This document shows, one piece after another, positions 34,451-43,334 of a stretch of DNA of 64,000 nt (positions are counted from its first letter, which is position 1; each line of letters opens with the position of its first letter). The stretch lies in the NCBI GenBank assembly GCA_038525525.1, contig JBCBHO010000005.1, positions 186,001 through 250,000 on the forward strand, given 5' to 3'. Source of the DNA: Shimia_B sp038525525 (GTDB taxonomy: Bacteria; Pseudomonadota; Alphaproteobacteria; Rhodobacterales; Rhodobacteraceae). The translations under genes and the position numbers were made by a program. Below the pieces are notes generated by a model. The model was given only the letters and a program-made list of their open reading frames with translations, searched no databases and was not told where the DNA came from.

Positions 34451-35686
34451 GTGACCGCCATCCTGCGCATCTATGGCCTCGCGACGCGGGCCTTGCTGCC
34501 CCTCGCGATGCGCAGCGAACGAAAGAAGCTCGCGGCGGCGGGCATGGAAGACCGACTGCCCGAGAAGCTTGGCCATGGCGACAGCCCCCGACCGGAGGGG
34601 AGGCTCCTCTGGGTCCATGCCGCCTCCGTGGGCGAGAGCCTCTCTGCGCTCAACCTCATCACGCGGCTGACCAAGCGGGCACGGATCCTTGTCACGACGG
34701 GCACGCCCACTTCCGCCAAGCTCATGGCGGCGCGGCTCCCCGAAGGCGCGTTTCATCGTTTTGCGCCGCTCGATGCCAGCGCAGCCGTGGCGCGCTTTCT
34801 CGACCATTGGCGCCCGGACGCGGCGCTCTTCATCGAAAGCGAACTCTGGCCGCACATGATCCAGGCGCTCGAGGCGCGCGGCCTGCCCCGGGCGCTGGTG
34901 AATGCGCGCATGTCAGAGACATCCCTGAAACGCTGGCAAAAGCGCCCGGCCACGGCGCGCGCGCTCCTCTCGGGCTTCGCGCTCGTGCTGACGCAGACGG
35001 ATAGGCTTGCCCATGCGCTCGCCCATCTCGGCGCGCCGCGGGCGGAGAAGGCGCGCAATCTGAAAAGCATGGCCGCGCCGCTCCCCACCGACGCGGGGCT
35101 CATGGCGGAGGTCCCGCCCAAGGCCTGGGTCGCGGCCTCGACGCATCCGGGCGAGGAGGAGCTCATTCTCAACGCCCACGCCATCGTGCTCGAGCAGCAT
35201 CCGGACGCCACGCTCCTTCTTGCCCCGCGGCACCCCGAACGGGGCGAGGCGGTGGCGCGCCTCATCGCAAATCGCGGCTGGCCTGCCCCCCGCCGGAGCG
35301 CGGGAGAGGGCCCCGGCGGGCCAGTCTGGCTCATCGACACGCTTGGCGAACTTGGCAGTCTCTACGCAGCCGCGCCCATTGTCTTCCTCGGCGGGTCGCT
35401 GACGAAGGTGGGCGGGCACAACCCCTACGAGCCCGCGCAGCACGGCGCGGCGATCCTCACCGGGCCCCACATCCAGAATTTCACGGAGGCCTTCGAGGAA
35501 TTCGACACGCGCAAGGCCGTGCAGCAGGTGGCGAGTGTCCAGGCGCTGGCGAGCACCGTGGCCAACATGCTCACGCACCCGCCGCTCCTCCATGCCCGCC
35601 GCGAGGCGGTGCGGGACGTGGCCTCACGGCAGGCCGAGGGCCTCGACCGGATCGAGGCCCAGATCGTGAAGGCGCTGGGGCTCTAG
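34451..35686 (+). CDS. waaA: 3-deoxy-D-manno-octulosonic acid transferase
   Basis: A 411-residue GT30 glycosyltransferase that adds Kdo to lipid A precursor at the inner membrane. Motifs: WVHAASVGESLSALNL (acceptor side), ESELWPHMIQALEARG, ASTHPGEEE and PIVFLGGSLTKVGGHNPYEPAQ (donor binding). The GTG start lies three bases after moaA. It overlaps the convergent M20 gene by four bases. The usual N-terminal membrane anchor is short here. Confidence 0.94.
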   Translation: MTAILRIYGLATRALLPLAMRSERKKLAAAGMEDRLPEKLGHGDSPRPEGRLLWVHAASVGESLSALNLITRLTKRARILVTTGTPTSAKLMAARLPEGAFHRFAPLDASAAVARFLDHWRPDAALFIESELWPHMIQALEARGLPRALVNARMSETSLKRWQKRPATARALLSGFALVLTQTDRLAHALAHLGAPRAEKARNLKSMAAPLPTDAGLMAEVPPKAWVAASTHPGEEELILNAHAIVLEQHPDATLLLAPRHPERGEAVARLIANRGWPAPRRSAGEGPGGPVWLIDTLGELGSLYAAAPIVFLGGSLTKVGGHNPYEPAQHGAAILTGPHIQNFTEAFEEFDTRKAVQQVASVQALASTVANMLTHPPLLHARREAVRDVASRQAEGLDRIEAQIVKALGL

Positions 35687-36846
35687 CTCGCGAGGGGCAG
35701 CCGCTGCTCGACGATCTCCGTCCACCAGCTGCAGCCCGCGGGGATCGCGTCATCGTTGAAGTTATATTCCGGGTGATGGACGCTCGCGGTGTCCCCGTTG
35801 CCCATGAGGATATAGGCGCCGGGCCGCGCGTTGAGCATAAAGGCGAAATCCTCGCCGCCCATGACGAGGGGTGCATCCGCACAATCCCCGGCCACCTTGC
35901 GGGCCATGTCCGCGGCGAAATCCGTCTGTTCGTCGCTGTTGACCATGACGGGGTAGCCGCGCTGATAATCGACGAGGGCCTCGCCGCCATAGGCCGCGGC
36001 GGTGGTTTCGGCCACGGCGGAAAGCCGCGCCTCCACGAGATCCTGGATGTCGCCGTCGAGGGTGCGCACGGTGCCACGGAGGGTCACCGTCTGCGGGATC
36101 ACGTTGTGGGCATTCGACGAGGTCTGGAACGAGGTGACCGAGAGCACCGCCTGTTTCACCGGGTCCACGTTGCGGCTCACGATGCTCTGCAGCGCGATCA
36201 CGATGTGGGAGGCCATCACGGTGGTATCCACGGCCTCCTGGGGCTTGGCGGCGTGGCCGCCCTTCCCGGTCACGGTGATGGTGAACTGGTCCGCGGCGGC
36301 GAAGAAGGCACCCGGGCGGATGGCGAACTTGCCCGCCTCGAGGCCCGGCCAGTTGTGCATGCCGTAGACCTCTTCCACGCTCCAGCGGTCGAGCATGCCG
36401 TCATCGACCATTTCCTTGCCGCCGCCGCCGCCCTCTTCGGCGGGCTGGAAGATCACGAGAACGTCGCCGTCGAACTGCCTGGTTTCACACAGGTATTGCG
36501 CCGCGCCGAGGAGCATCGCCGTATGCCCGTCATGGCCGCAGGCGTGCATCGCGCCCGGCGTCTTCGACGCGTAGTCGAGCCCCGTGGCCTCGAGGATGGG
36601 GAGCGCGTCCATATCGGCGCGGAGCCCGATGGTGCGCCCCGAGCTGCCCTTGCCCTTGATGAGGCCCACGACGCCGGTGCGCCCGATCCCCTCTACGACC
36701 TCGTCACAGCCGAAGGCGCGCAGCTTCTCGGCCACGATCCCGCTCGTGCGATGCGTCTCGAAGAGGATCTCGGGATGCTCGTGGAGATCGCGGCGCCAGG
36801 CGGTGATGTCGGGCAGGAGTTCGGCGAAGCGGTTTTTGATGGGCAT
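35683..36846 (-). CDS. M20 family metallo-amidohydrolase (hippurate hydrolase-like)
   Basis: A 387-residue zinc amidohydrolase. GLRADMDALPI, ACGHDGHTAMLLGAA, the PAEEGGGGGKEM glutamates, MHNWPG and MGGEDFAFML give the di-metal and catalytic residues of the aminoacylase/carboxypeptidase group. Probably deacylates N-acyl amino acids; exact substrate unknown. It is followed by the DsbA-like and argE genes in the upstream direction on the same strand, spaced by eight bases. Confidence 0.92.
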   Translation of the reverse strand: MPIKNRFAELLPDITAWRRDLHEHPEILFETHRTSGIVAEKLRAFGCDEVVEGIGRTGVVGLIKGKGSSGRTIGLRADMDALPILEATGLDYASKTPGAMHACGHDGHTAMLLGAAQYLCETRQFDGDVLVIFQPAEEGGGGGKEMVDDGMLDRWSVEEVYGMHNWPGLEAGKFAIRPGAFFAAADQFTITVTGKGGHAAKPQEAVDTTVMASHIVIALQSIVSRNVDPVKQAVLSVTSFQTSSNAHNVIPQTVTLRGTVRTLDGDIQDLVEARLSAVAETTAAAYGGEALVDYQRGYPVMVNSDEQTDFAADMARKVAGDCADAPLVMGGEDFAFMLNARPGAYILMGNGDTASVHHPEYNFNDDAIPAGCSWWTEIVEQRLPLAS

Positions 36847-36854
36847 GGTCTCTC

Positions 36855-37493
36855 TTACTCCTCGAGCGCGCGGCTCAGCGTGGCGGTGAACTCTTCGGGG
36901 TCATAAATGCCGTCGATGCGCGCGGTCTCCACCCCGTCTCTTAGGATCAATGTGGTGGGAAATGTCGTGATGGCCAGCGCGGCGCTGCGTTGAAAGGCCG
37001 CGCGGACGGGCTCCGTGTCCTCAGAGGCGCGCGCGGCGGCGTGGGCGTCGATCGTCAGGCCCTGCGCCGCGGCGACCGCCGCGAGGACCGGGGCGGAGGT
37101 GATGTCCTGCCCGCCGCGAAAATGGGCCTCTTGCAGGGCGTGGGCGAAATCGAGGCGCGCCTCGGCCGGGGCTTGCAGCAGCGCGTGGGACGGTGGGGCG
37201 GAGGCGCTGACGGGGCTGTCCTCGGCCTCGATGAGCGCAAAGAAGGCGTCGGAGACATGCTGCCCGGTCGCAGCGGCCATGCGGGGCGCGGCGCCGCGAA
37301 TGTAGGGCGCGGCATCCTTGTAGGGGCCCACGCGCGGCCCCGTGATCAGCCCGCCGGGCAAGACCTCCACGGCGAGGTCGGGATGGGCGGCGCGCGCGGC
37401 GTGCCAGGCGGGAATGAGGCCGAAACACCAGCCGCAGAGCGGATCGAACCCGTAGATGACCTCTTTCTCCACGCCGGTCACTGGCCCCGTCAC
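36855..37493 (-). CDS. DsbA-family (FrnE-like) thioredoxin-fold protein
   Basis: A 212-residue cytoplasmic DsbA-type protein. The CxxC is CGWC at Cys20-Cys23 (GFDPLCGWCFG), and the cis-Pro loop reads TTFPTT near the C-terminus. There is no signal peptide, so it belongs to the FrnE/HCCA-like group rather than to periplasmic oxidases. The GTG start at 37493 overlaps the argE stop (GTGA). Confidence 0.88.
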   Translation of the reverse strand: MTGPVTGVEKEVIYGFDPLCGWCFGLIPAWHAARAAHPDLAVEVLPGGLITGPRVGPYKDAAPYIRGAAPRMAAATGQHVSDAFFALIEAEDSPVSASAPPSHALLQAPAEARLDFAHALQEAHFRGGQDITSAPVLAAVAAAQGLTIDAHAAARASEDTEPVRAAFQRSAALAITTFPTTLILRDGVETARIDGIYDPEEFTATLSRALEE

Positions 37494-38647
37494 TGACACT
37501 GGGCGATGAGCTTCTGAAGGAAGGCCTCGCCCGCCTCGAACTGCGCCACTGTGATGTACTCGTTGGGCTGATGCGCGAGCGCGATGTCGCCCGGACCGCA
37601 GATGACAGTGCTGAAGCCGCCTGCCTGGAACCAGCCGCCATCGGTGCCGTAGGCGACGACCTGCTCGCCATTGTCGCCCGTGATCCGGCGCACGAGCTCT
37701 TCGGCGGGCCCGTTTGGCTCGGGGCTCACGCCCGGCCCGGGGGCGAGCATCCGGCAGGTGACGCCCGCGGCGGGGTGCACGGCCTTCACCTCCGCATCCA
37801 CCGCGTCGCAGAACGCCTTGAAATCCTTGAAATGTCGCCCGTCCATCTCCGAGGGCACGTTGCGCACGTCCACGCTGAAGGAGCAGTCCCGCGCGGTGAT
37901 GTTGTGCGCGGTGCCGCCATTGAGCATGCCCACGTGGAGCGTGGTGTAGGGCGGATCGAAGAGCGCATCGTCGGGATGGACGGGTTTTGCGCGGTTCTCG
38001 TCTGAGCGTTGCCGCAGCCACTCCACGAGACGCGCGGCCACCATGGTGGCGCTCACACCCTCATGCATCTTGGAGGAATGGACCTCGTAGCCGCGCACGT
38101 CGACGAAGCAGGCGTCACAGCTCTTGTGACCGCTGACGACGCGCATGCCCGTGGGCTCGCCCACGATGACCGCCTCCGCCGGGGGCAACTTCTCCTTCAT
38201 CGCCGCCACCAGCGGCCGCGCGCCGAGGAGGCCCACCTCCTCGTCATAGCTGAAGGCCAGCTGTATGGGCCGCCTGAGCGCCTTCATCTGCGGGACAGCG
38301 GCGAGCGCGAGCGCCACGAAGCCCTTCATGTCCGTCGTGCCGCGGCCGTAGAGCTTCCCGTCCTTCTCGGTCACGGTCCAGGGATCGGTCACCCAGTCCT
38401 GCCCGTCCACCGGCACCACGTCGGTATGGCCCGAAAGCACGACGCCACCCGGCTCCTCCGGGCCGATATGGGCGAAGAGCGAGGCTTTCTGACCCGTCTC
38501 GTCATAGTCGCGGTGGCAGGAGATGCCGTGGCCGTCGAGGAAGTCCTCCACGAAATCGATGAGCGGGAGGTTCGTGTCGCGGCTCACCGTGGGGAATGCG
38601 ACGAGACGGTCGAGCATGGCGCGGGCGGTCAAGGTCATGGCTGGCAT
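37490..38647 (-). CDS. argE: Acetylornithine deacetylase
   Basis: A 385-residue M20 deacetylase for arginine biosynthesis. SGHTDVVPVDGQDW, GRGTTDMKGF, YDEEVGLLGA and GEPTGMRVV match ArgE metal and catalytic sites. Family length is normal. It starts at ATG 38647, 94 bases from the ABC ATPase stop, with a GC palindrome between them. Confidence 0.94.
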   Translation of the reverse strand: MPAMTLTARAMLDRLVAFPTVSRDTNLPLIDFVEDFLDGHGISCHRDYDETGQKASLFAHIGPEEPGGVVLSGHTDVVPVDGQDWVTDPWTVTEKDGKLYGRGTTDMKGFVALALAAVPQMKALRRPIQLAFSYDEEVGLLGARPLVAAMKEKLPPAEAVIVGEPTGMRVVSGHKSCDACFVDVRGYEVHSSKMHEGVSATMVAARLVEWLRQRSDENRAKPVHPDDALFDPPYTTLHVGMLNGGTAHNITARDCSFSVDVRNVPSEMDGRHFKDFKAFCDAVDAEVKAVHPAAGVTCRMLAPGPGVSPEPNGPAEELVRRITGDNGEQVVAYGTDGGWFQAGGFSTVICGPGDIALAHQPNEYITVAQFEAGEAFLQKLIAQCQ

Positions 38648-38710
38648 GGTGGCAGCATCCGCTGTGAGTTCAAGAAAAGCGCCGAAGCGAGAATCCGCCC
38701 TCGACGCGGG

Positions 38711-38736
38711 AGGCCCCGGGTCAGGCCCGGGGCGTG
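38711..38736. repeat. GC-clamp palindrome, single copy
   Basis: Arms GCCCCGGG and CCCGGGGC around TCAGG (38713-38733), with AGG before and GTG after. The same element recurs at 42647-42670 and three times at 47576-47762. It lies eight bases past the stop of the ABC ATPase gene and 63 bases before argE. There is no T-run, so it is probably a REP-like element rather than an intrinsic terminator. Confidence 0.85.
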
Positions 38737-38740
38737 GCGA

Positions 38741-40588
38741 TCACGTGGCACGTGCGTACCCGGCCCATTCCCCCTGGAGCACGAGGTGGCCGGGCGACAC
38801 CTCGTCATATTCCGAGGGCGCGGGCTCGTAATCGATGGGGTGGATCGGCGATGGGATCGGGCGGAAATTCAGATCCCGCTCGCTCTTGCGCTGCGTGGGG
38901 TCTGCCACGGGCACGGCCTTGAGCAGGCTCTGCGTGTACTGGTGTTGCGGGTCCTCAAAGACGGCGCGGCGCGGCCCGATCTCCACAATGCGGCCCAGGT
39001 ACATGACGCCCACCATGTGACTCACGCGCTCCACGACGGCCATGTCGTGGCTGATGAAGAGCATGGAAATGCCGAGCTCCGCCTGAAGCTCCATGAGCAG
39101 GTTGAGGACCTGCGCCTGCACGCTCACATCGAGCGCGCTTACGGCCTCGTCAGCGACGATGAGCTTGGGGTTCACGGCGAGGGCGCGGGCGATGGCCACG
39201 CGCTGCCGCTGGCCGCCCGAGAGCTCGTGGGGGAAGCGGCGCATGAAGCTCCTCGGCAGCTCCACCCGGTCGAAGAGCTCCGCCACGCGATCGGCCTTGG
39301 CCTGCCCACTCAGCATCCCGTAATTGTCAATCGGTTCAGCCACTTGGTCGGCGAGCTGCATCTGCGGATTGAGCGACGCGAAGGGATCCTGAAAGATCAT
39401 CTGCATGTCCTTGCGCGCCTGCCGCAGCTCCTCCTCCGAAAGCGCGATGACATCGACGCCGTCGAGCCGCACTTCGCCTGAAAGCGGCTCCACTAGCCGC
39501 AAAAGCGCGCGCCCGCAGGAGGACTTTCCGCAGCCCGACTCGCCCACGAGCGAGAGCGTCTGCCCCTTCTTGATCGAAAAGCTCACGTCTTCGACCGCGT
39601 GCACATTGGCCACCGTCCGCCGAAAGAAGCCGCCCTTCACCGGAAACCGCGTGACGAGATTGCGCACGTCGAGCAGCACCGTCTCCTGCCCCGGGATCGG
39701 CAGGACCTCGCTCTCTCCCTTGCCGAGGAGCTTCATGGGCTCGGGCAGGTCCTTGCCCGTCATCTCGCCGAGCCGCGGCACCGCCGCGAGAAGCGCCTGC
39801 GTGTAGGGGTGCTGGGGCTTGGCGAAGATCTCGGCCACCGGCCCCTCCTCCACCTTCTCACCGCGGAACATCACGACGACGCGGTCGGCCATCTGCGCCA
39901 CCACGCTCATGTCGTGGGTGATGAACATCACCGCCGTCCCCGTCTCGCGCTTGAGCCGGTCGATGAGCGCGAGGATTTCCGCCTGGATGGTGACGTCGAG
40001 CGCCGTGGTGGGCTCGTCGGCGATCAGGAGCTTGGGCTCGCAGGCCAGCGCCATGGCGATCACGACGCGCTGCCGCATGCCGCCCGAAAGCTCGTGGGGA
40101 TACTGCGTAAGGCGTCGCTCGGGCTCTGGAATGCGGACCTGCTTGAGGAGCTCGAGCGCGCGCGCCTTCGCGGCCTCCTGCGAGAGCCCCTTGTGGACGA
40201 TGAGCCCCTCGGTGAGCTGGCGCTCCACCGTAAAGACCGGGTTGAGCGAGGTCATGGGCTCCTGGAAGATCATCCCGATCTCGTTGCCCCGCAGCCCGCG
40301 CATGGACATGAGCGAGCGCTTCGCCATGTCTTCGGGGCCCTTGCCCCGATCGAAGAGGAGCTGGCCGTTGGTGATATCGCCACCGCCGAATTCCACGAGC
40401 CGCATGAGCGAGAGCGAGGAAACCGATTTGCCCGAGCCCGACTCGCCCACCACGCAGACCGTCTCGCCCGGATTGATCGTGAAGCTGACGTCCTTGACCC
40501 CCACCACGGGGCCGTCCTTTGTCTGGAACTCCACTCGAAGGTTGCGGATGTCGGCGACCGGTGTCTGGTCGGATGTCTGATCGAGCAT
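38741..40588 (-). CDS. Peptide ABC transporter, fused double ATP-binding protein
   Basis: A 615-residue protein with two complete ABC ATPase domains in tandem, equivalent to DppD plus DppF (GsiA-like). Domain 1: GESGSGKS, LSGGMRQR, LLIADEPTTALD. Domain 2: GESGCGKS, LSGGQRQR, LIVADEAVSALD. The linker and C-terminus contain oligopeptide-transporter-type motifs (HPYTQALLAAVPRL; QYTQSLLKAVPV). It powers the two permeases encoded on the opposite strand at 43.3-45.3 kb. Confidence 0.95.
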   Translation of the reverse strand: MLDQTSDQTPVADIRNLRVEFQTKDGPVVGVKDVSFTINPGETVCVVGESGSGKSVSSLSLMRLVEFGGGDITNGQLLFDRGKGPEDMAKRSLMSMRGLRGNEIGMIFQEPMTSLNPVFTVERQLTEGLIVHKGLSQEAAKARALELLKQVRIPEPERRLTQYPHELSGGMRQRVVIAMALACEPKLLIADEPTTALDVTIQAEILALIDRLKRETGTAVMFITHDMSVVAQMADRVVVMFRGEKVEEGPVAEIFAKPQHPYTQALLAAVPRLGEMTGKDLPEPMKLLGKGESEVLPIPGQETVLLDVRNLVTRFPVKGGFFRRTVANVHAVEDVSFSIKKGQTLSLVGESGCGKSSCGRALLRLVEPLSGEVRLDGVDVIALSEEELRQARKDMQMIFQDPFASLNPQMQLADQVAEPIDNYGMLSGQAKADRVAELFDRVELPRSFMRRFPHELSGGQRQRVAIARALAVNPKLIVADEAVSALDVSVQAQVLNLLMELQAELGISMLFISHDMAVVERVSHMVGVMYLGRIVEIGPRRAVFEDPQHQYTQSLLKAVPVADPTQRKSERDLNFRPIPSPIHPIDYEPAPSEYDEVSPGHLVLQGEWAGYARAT

Positions 40589-40863
40589 GGTCCCTCCCCA
40601 AGCGTTGTGTGAGCGTGGCGGCGCTTTGCCCGGCTGTCAAACAGCTCCCCGGCGCTTCCGCGCGCAAATCAGGCAAAAGGTGAAAAATCAGCCGCTTGTC
40701 CCGAGGCAATGCTTGCAATCGCAGGAAAAGCGGGGCGTCATGATGGCATGAGTGTCATGGGGGACCCTGCCATCGCGACCACGGGCGCATCTTTCGATGC
40801 AGCGCTTTGTGGTGGCAACACGAGCGGGGCCCGCGCGGCACGACAACCAACCGGGAGTTAGAA
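40589..40863. promoter_or_regulatory. Divergent intergenic region, ABC ATPase / binding protein
   Basis: A 275-base gap between the divergent ATPase and binding-protein genes, the largest non-coding stretch in the window. It has an AT-richer patch at 40665-40702 and GGGAG six bases before the plus-strand ATG. No convincing -35/-10 pair, operator or RNA gene could be identified by eye; it must hold at least the promoter of the importer operon. Confidence 0.4.
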
Positions 40864-42582
40864 ATGACCTTGAAATCCGCCCTCTTGGGTGCGGCCGCCG
40901 CCGTGGCGTTCGCGCCCGCAGCCTTCGCCGAACGCGGTTCGGACGGCGAAGTGCGCATCATCTACTGGCAGGCGCCTTCGATCCTCAACCCGTTCCTTTC
41001 GGGCGGCACGAAGGACGTGGAATCCGCCTCCATGATCATCGAGCCGCTCGCCCGCTACAACGAGCGGGGCGAACTCGTCCCCTGGCTCGTCACCGAGGTG
41101 CCCACCGTCGACAATGGCGGCGTGAGCGAAGACCTGACCTCGATCACCTGGAACATCACGCCGGGCCTCACCTGGTCGGATGGCACGCCCTTCACCTCCG
41201 CGGACGTGGAATTCACCTATCGCTACTGCACCGACCCCGAGGGCGGCTGCGCGCAGGTCACGAAGTTCGAAGGCGTCGAGAGCGTCGAGACGCCCGATGA
41301 CCTCACCGTGGTCGTGAACTTCTCCGGCCCCACGCCGAACCCCTACGGCCCCTTCGTGGGCGGTGAGAGCCCGATCCTGCAGGCGGCGCAATTCGCTGAC
41401 TGCGTGGGCGCGGCGGCCTCGACCTGCACCGAAGAGAACTTCAATCCCATCGGCACCGGCCCCTTCGTCGTCACGGATTTCAAACCCAATGACGTGATCA
41501 CGATGGAAGCCAACCCGAACTACCGCGACCCGGCGAAGCCTGCCTTCGCCCGCGTGACGTTCAAGGGCGGTGGCGACGCGACGGCCGCAGGCCGCGCTGT
41601 TATGGAAACGGGTGAGTTCGACTACGCCTGGAACCTCCAGCTCGCGCCCGACGTGATCGCGCAGATGGAAGAAGGCGGCATGGGCACGCCCGTGGCGGGC
41701 TTCGGCCCCCTCGTGGAGCGCATCATGCTCAACAACGCCAATCCCGATCCCGCGCGCGGCGAGCTGCGCTCGGTGAAGGACGATCCCACCGGCCCCTCCG
41801 AGCATCCGTTCCTCGGCGATCCGGCGGTCTACAATGCCATGTCCATGGCCATCGACCGGCCGCTCCTCGTGGAAATCGGTTACGGCCAGGCGGGCCGCGT
41901 CACCTGCAACTGGGTCCCTGCCCCTGCCGCGTTCAACTCCGACGCGCTGACCTGCGATGTGCAGGACATCGAGGGCGCCAACGCTATGCTCGATGAAGCG
42001 GGCTACATGGACACCGACGGCGACGGCATCCGCGAGACGCCCGACGGCGTGCCGATGACCATCCTCTACCAGACCTCCACGAACGCCGTCCGCCAGGACT
42101 TCCAGGCGCTCATCAAGGAATGGTGGAGCCAAATCGGCATCGAGACCGAGCTGCGCAACGTGAACGCCTCCGTCTTCTTCGGCGGTGACCCGGGCTCGCC
42201 CGACACCTTCCAGAAGTTCTACGCGGACGTGGAGATGTACGCCAACACGTTCAACGGCACCGATCCGCAGGCCTATCTGGGCAACGCGCTCTGCGACAAG
42301 GCCCCGCGGCCCGAGACGCAGTGGCAAGGTGAGAACATCACGCGCTTCTGCCTGCCGGAATACGACGCACTCCACGCCGAGCTTCAGGCCACCGCGGGCC
42401 TCGAAGAGCGCGCGCGCATCGGCCGTGAGCTCAATGACCTGGCGGTGACGAACGGCAAGATGATCCCGCTCGTCCACCGTGGTCGCCTGTCGGCCCATGC
42501 CAACACGCTGGGCGGCGTTGTCCTCAACGTCTGGGACAGCGAGCTCTGGAACGTGGCCGACTGGCACCGCACCGACGGGTAA
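40864..42582 (+). CDS. Peptide ABC transporter substrate-binding protein
   Basis: A 572-residue periplasmic binding protein of family SBP_bac_5. The signal peptide MTLKSALLGAAAAVAFAPAAFA is cleaved before ERG. NPFLSGGTKDVESASMIIEPLARY and GLTWSDGTPFTSADVEFTY are the family motifs for the lobe holding the peptide or similar ligand. Four or more cysteines are present, unusual but compatible with disulfides. It starts at ATG 40864 with GGGAG six bases before. First gene of the importer operon. Confidence 0.95.
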   Translation: MTLKSALLGAAAAVAFAPAAFAERGSDGEVRIIYWQAPSILNPFLSGGTKDVESASMIIEPLARYNERGELVPWLVTEVPTVDNGGVSEDLTSITWNITPGLTWSDGTPFTSADVEFTYRYCTDPEGGCAQVTKFEGVESVETPDDLTVVVNFSGPTPNPYGPFVGGESPILQAAQFADCVGAAASTCTEENFNPIGTGPFVVTDFKPNDVITMEANPNYRDPAKPAFARVTFKGGGDATAAGRAVMETGEFDYAWNLQLAPDVIAQMEEGGMGTPVAGFGPLVERIMLNNANPDPARGELRSVKDDPTGPSEHPFLGDPAVYNAMSMAIDRPLLVEIGYGQAGRVTCNWVPAPAAFNSDALTCDVQDIEGANAMLDEAGYMDTDGDGIRETPDGVPMTILYQTSTNAVRQDFQALIKEWWSQIGIETELRNVNASVFFGGDPGSPDTFQKFYADVEMYANTFNGTDPQAYLGNALCDKAPRPETQWQGENITRFCLPEYDALHAELQATAGLEERARIGRELNDLAVTNGKMIPLVHRGRLSAHANTLGGVVLNVWDSELWNVADWHRTDG

Positions 42583-42601
42583 CGCCCGCCGCTCGCACCT
42601 C

Positions 42602-42670
42602 ACGCCCCGGACCCCGATCCGGGGCCTCCGCCAGAACGCTGGTAGAGGCCCCGGGTCAAGCCCGGGGCGT
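42602..42670. repeat. Composite palindromic element, two inverted GC clamps
   Basis: Two GC-clamp hairpins in opposite orientation: GCCCCGGA-ccccga-TCCGGGGC (42604-42625) and GCCCCGGG-tcaag-CCCGGGGC (42648-42668). Between them CCAG-aacg-CTGG forms a third small hairpin, and the outer ends CACGCCCCGG and CCGGGGCGTG pair with each other. It resembles a BIME in layout. It lies 20 bases after the binding-protein stop and could limit read-through or protect the upstream mRNA. Confidence 0.85.
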
Positions 42671-42703
42671 GGATTTCTTCCACGAGACACATCACGCAGG
42701 CCC

Positions 42704-43312
42704 ATGCAAACCGAGCTCGTCCTCGCATTCCTCATCGTATTCACGCTCGATAGCGTGTCGCCCGGCCCGGCCGTGGCGGCGGTGATGGCGCGGGCGGCGG
42801 CGCGCGGCGTGACGCGGACACTGCCCTTTGTCACCGGGCTCGTCGTGGGCGATCTCGTCCTGCTCTTCCTCGCGCTGGCGGGCCTTGCCGCACTGGCACA
42901 GGCCATGGGCCCGGCCTTCGCCGTCATCAAGTGGGCCGGCGTAGCCTATCTTCTCTACATGGCCTGGCAGCTCTGGCGCGCGGCGCCGGGGGCTACAGAC
43001 GCAGGCTCCGGCGCTGACGCCGAGGGCGGCTTCTGGATCGGCGCGCTCCTGCCCCTCGGAAATCCCAAGGCCATCGGCTTCTACGTCGCGATACTTCCCT
43101 CCGTCTTCGACACTGGCGGGCTGAGCTGGGCCACGATCGGCGCGCTTGTGGCCATCGTCGTTCTCGTCTGGTGGGCCGTCCTTGCCGCCTACGCCCTGCT
43201 CGCCGCGCAAGCCCGCAGGCTCGCGACGGGGCCCACGGGCCTCCGCCTCCTCAATCGCGCCTCGGCCCTCGGGCTCACCGGCGCCGCCGCCACGATCGCC
43301 GTCCGCCAATGA
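42704..43312 (+). CDS. LysE/RhtB family exporter
   Basis: A 202-residue transporter with about six transmembrane helices. The LysE/RhtB N-terminal pattern is present (LAFLIVFTLDSVSPGPAVAAV) and the GNPKAIGFYVAI loop follows in the middle. It exports amino acids or similar small solutes. It sits between the binding protein and the permeases of a peptide importer on the same strand, an odd place for an exporter; 23 bases separate it from the first permease. Confidence 0.88.
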   Translation: MQTELVLAFLIVFTLDSVSPGPAVAAVMARAAARGVTRTLPFVTGLVVGDLVLLFLALAGLAALAQAMGPAFAVIKWAGVAYLLYMAWQLWRAAPGATDAGSGADAEGGFWIGALLPLGNPKAIGFYVAILPSVFDTGGLSWATIGALVAIVVLVWWAVLAAYALLAAQARRLATGPTGLRLLNRASALGLTGAAATIAVRQ

Positions 43313-43334
43313 GTCCAGCCAGGAAGGCCCTGCC

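Noticed and set aside
40858..42930. 690-codon minus-strand frame opposite the binding protein
   Set aside because: Antisense of a well-supported SBP_bac_5 gene; spans across the palindromic element, unlike any real gene here.
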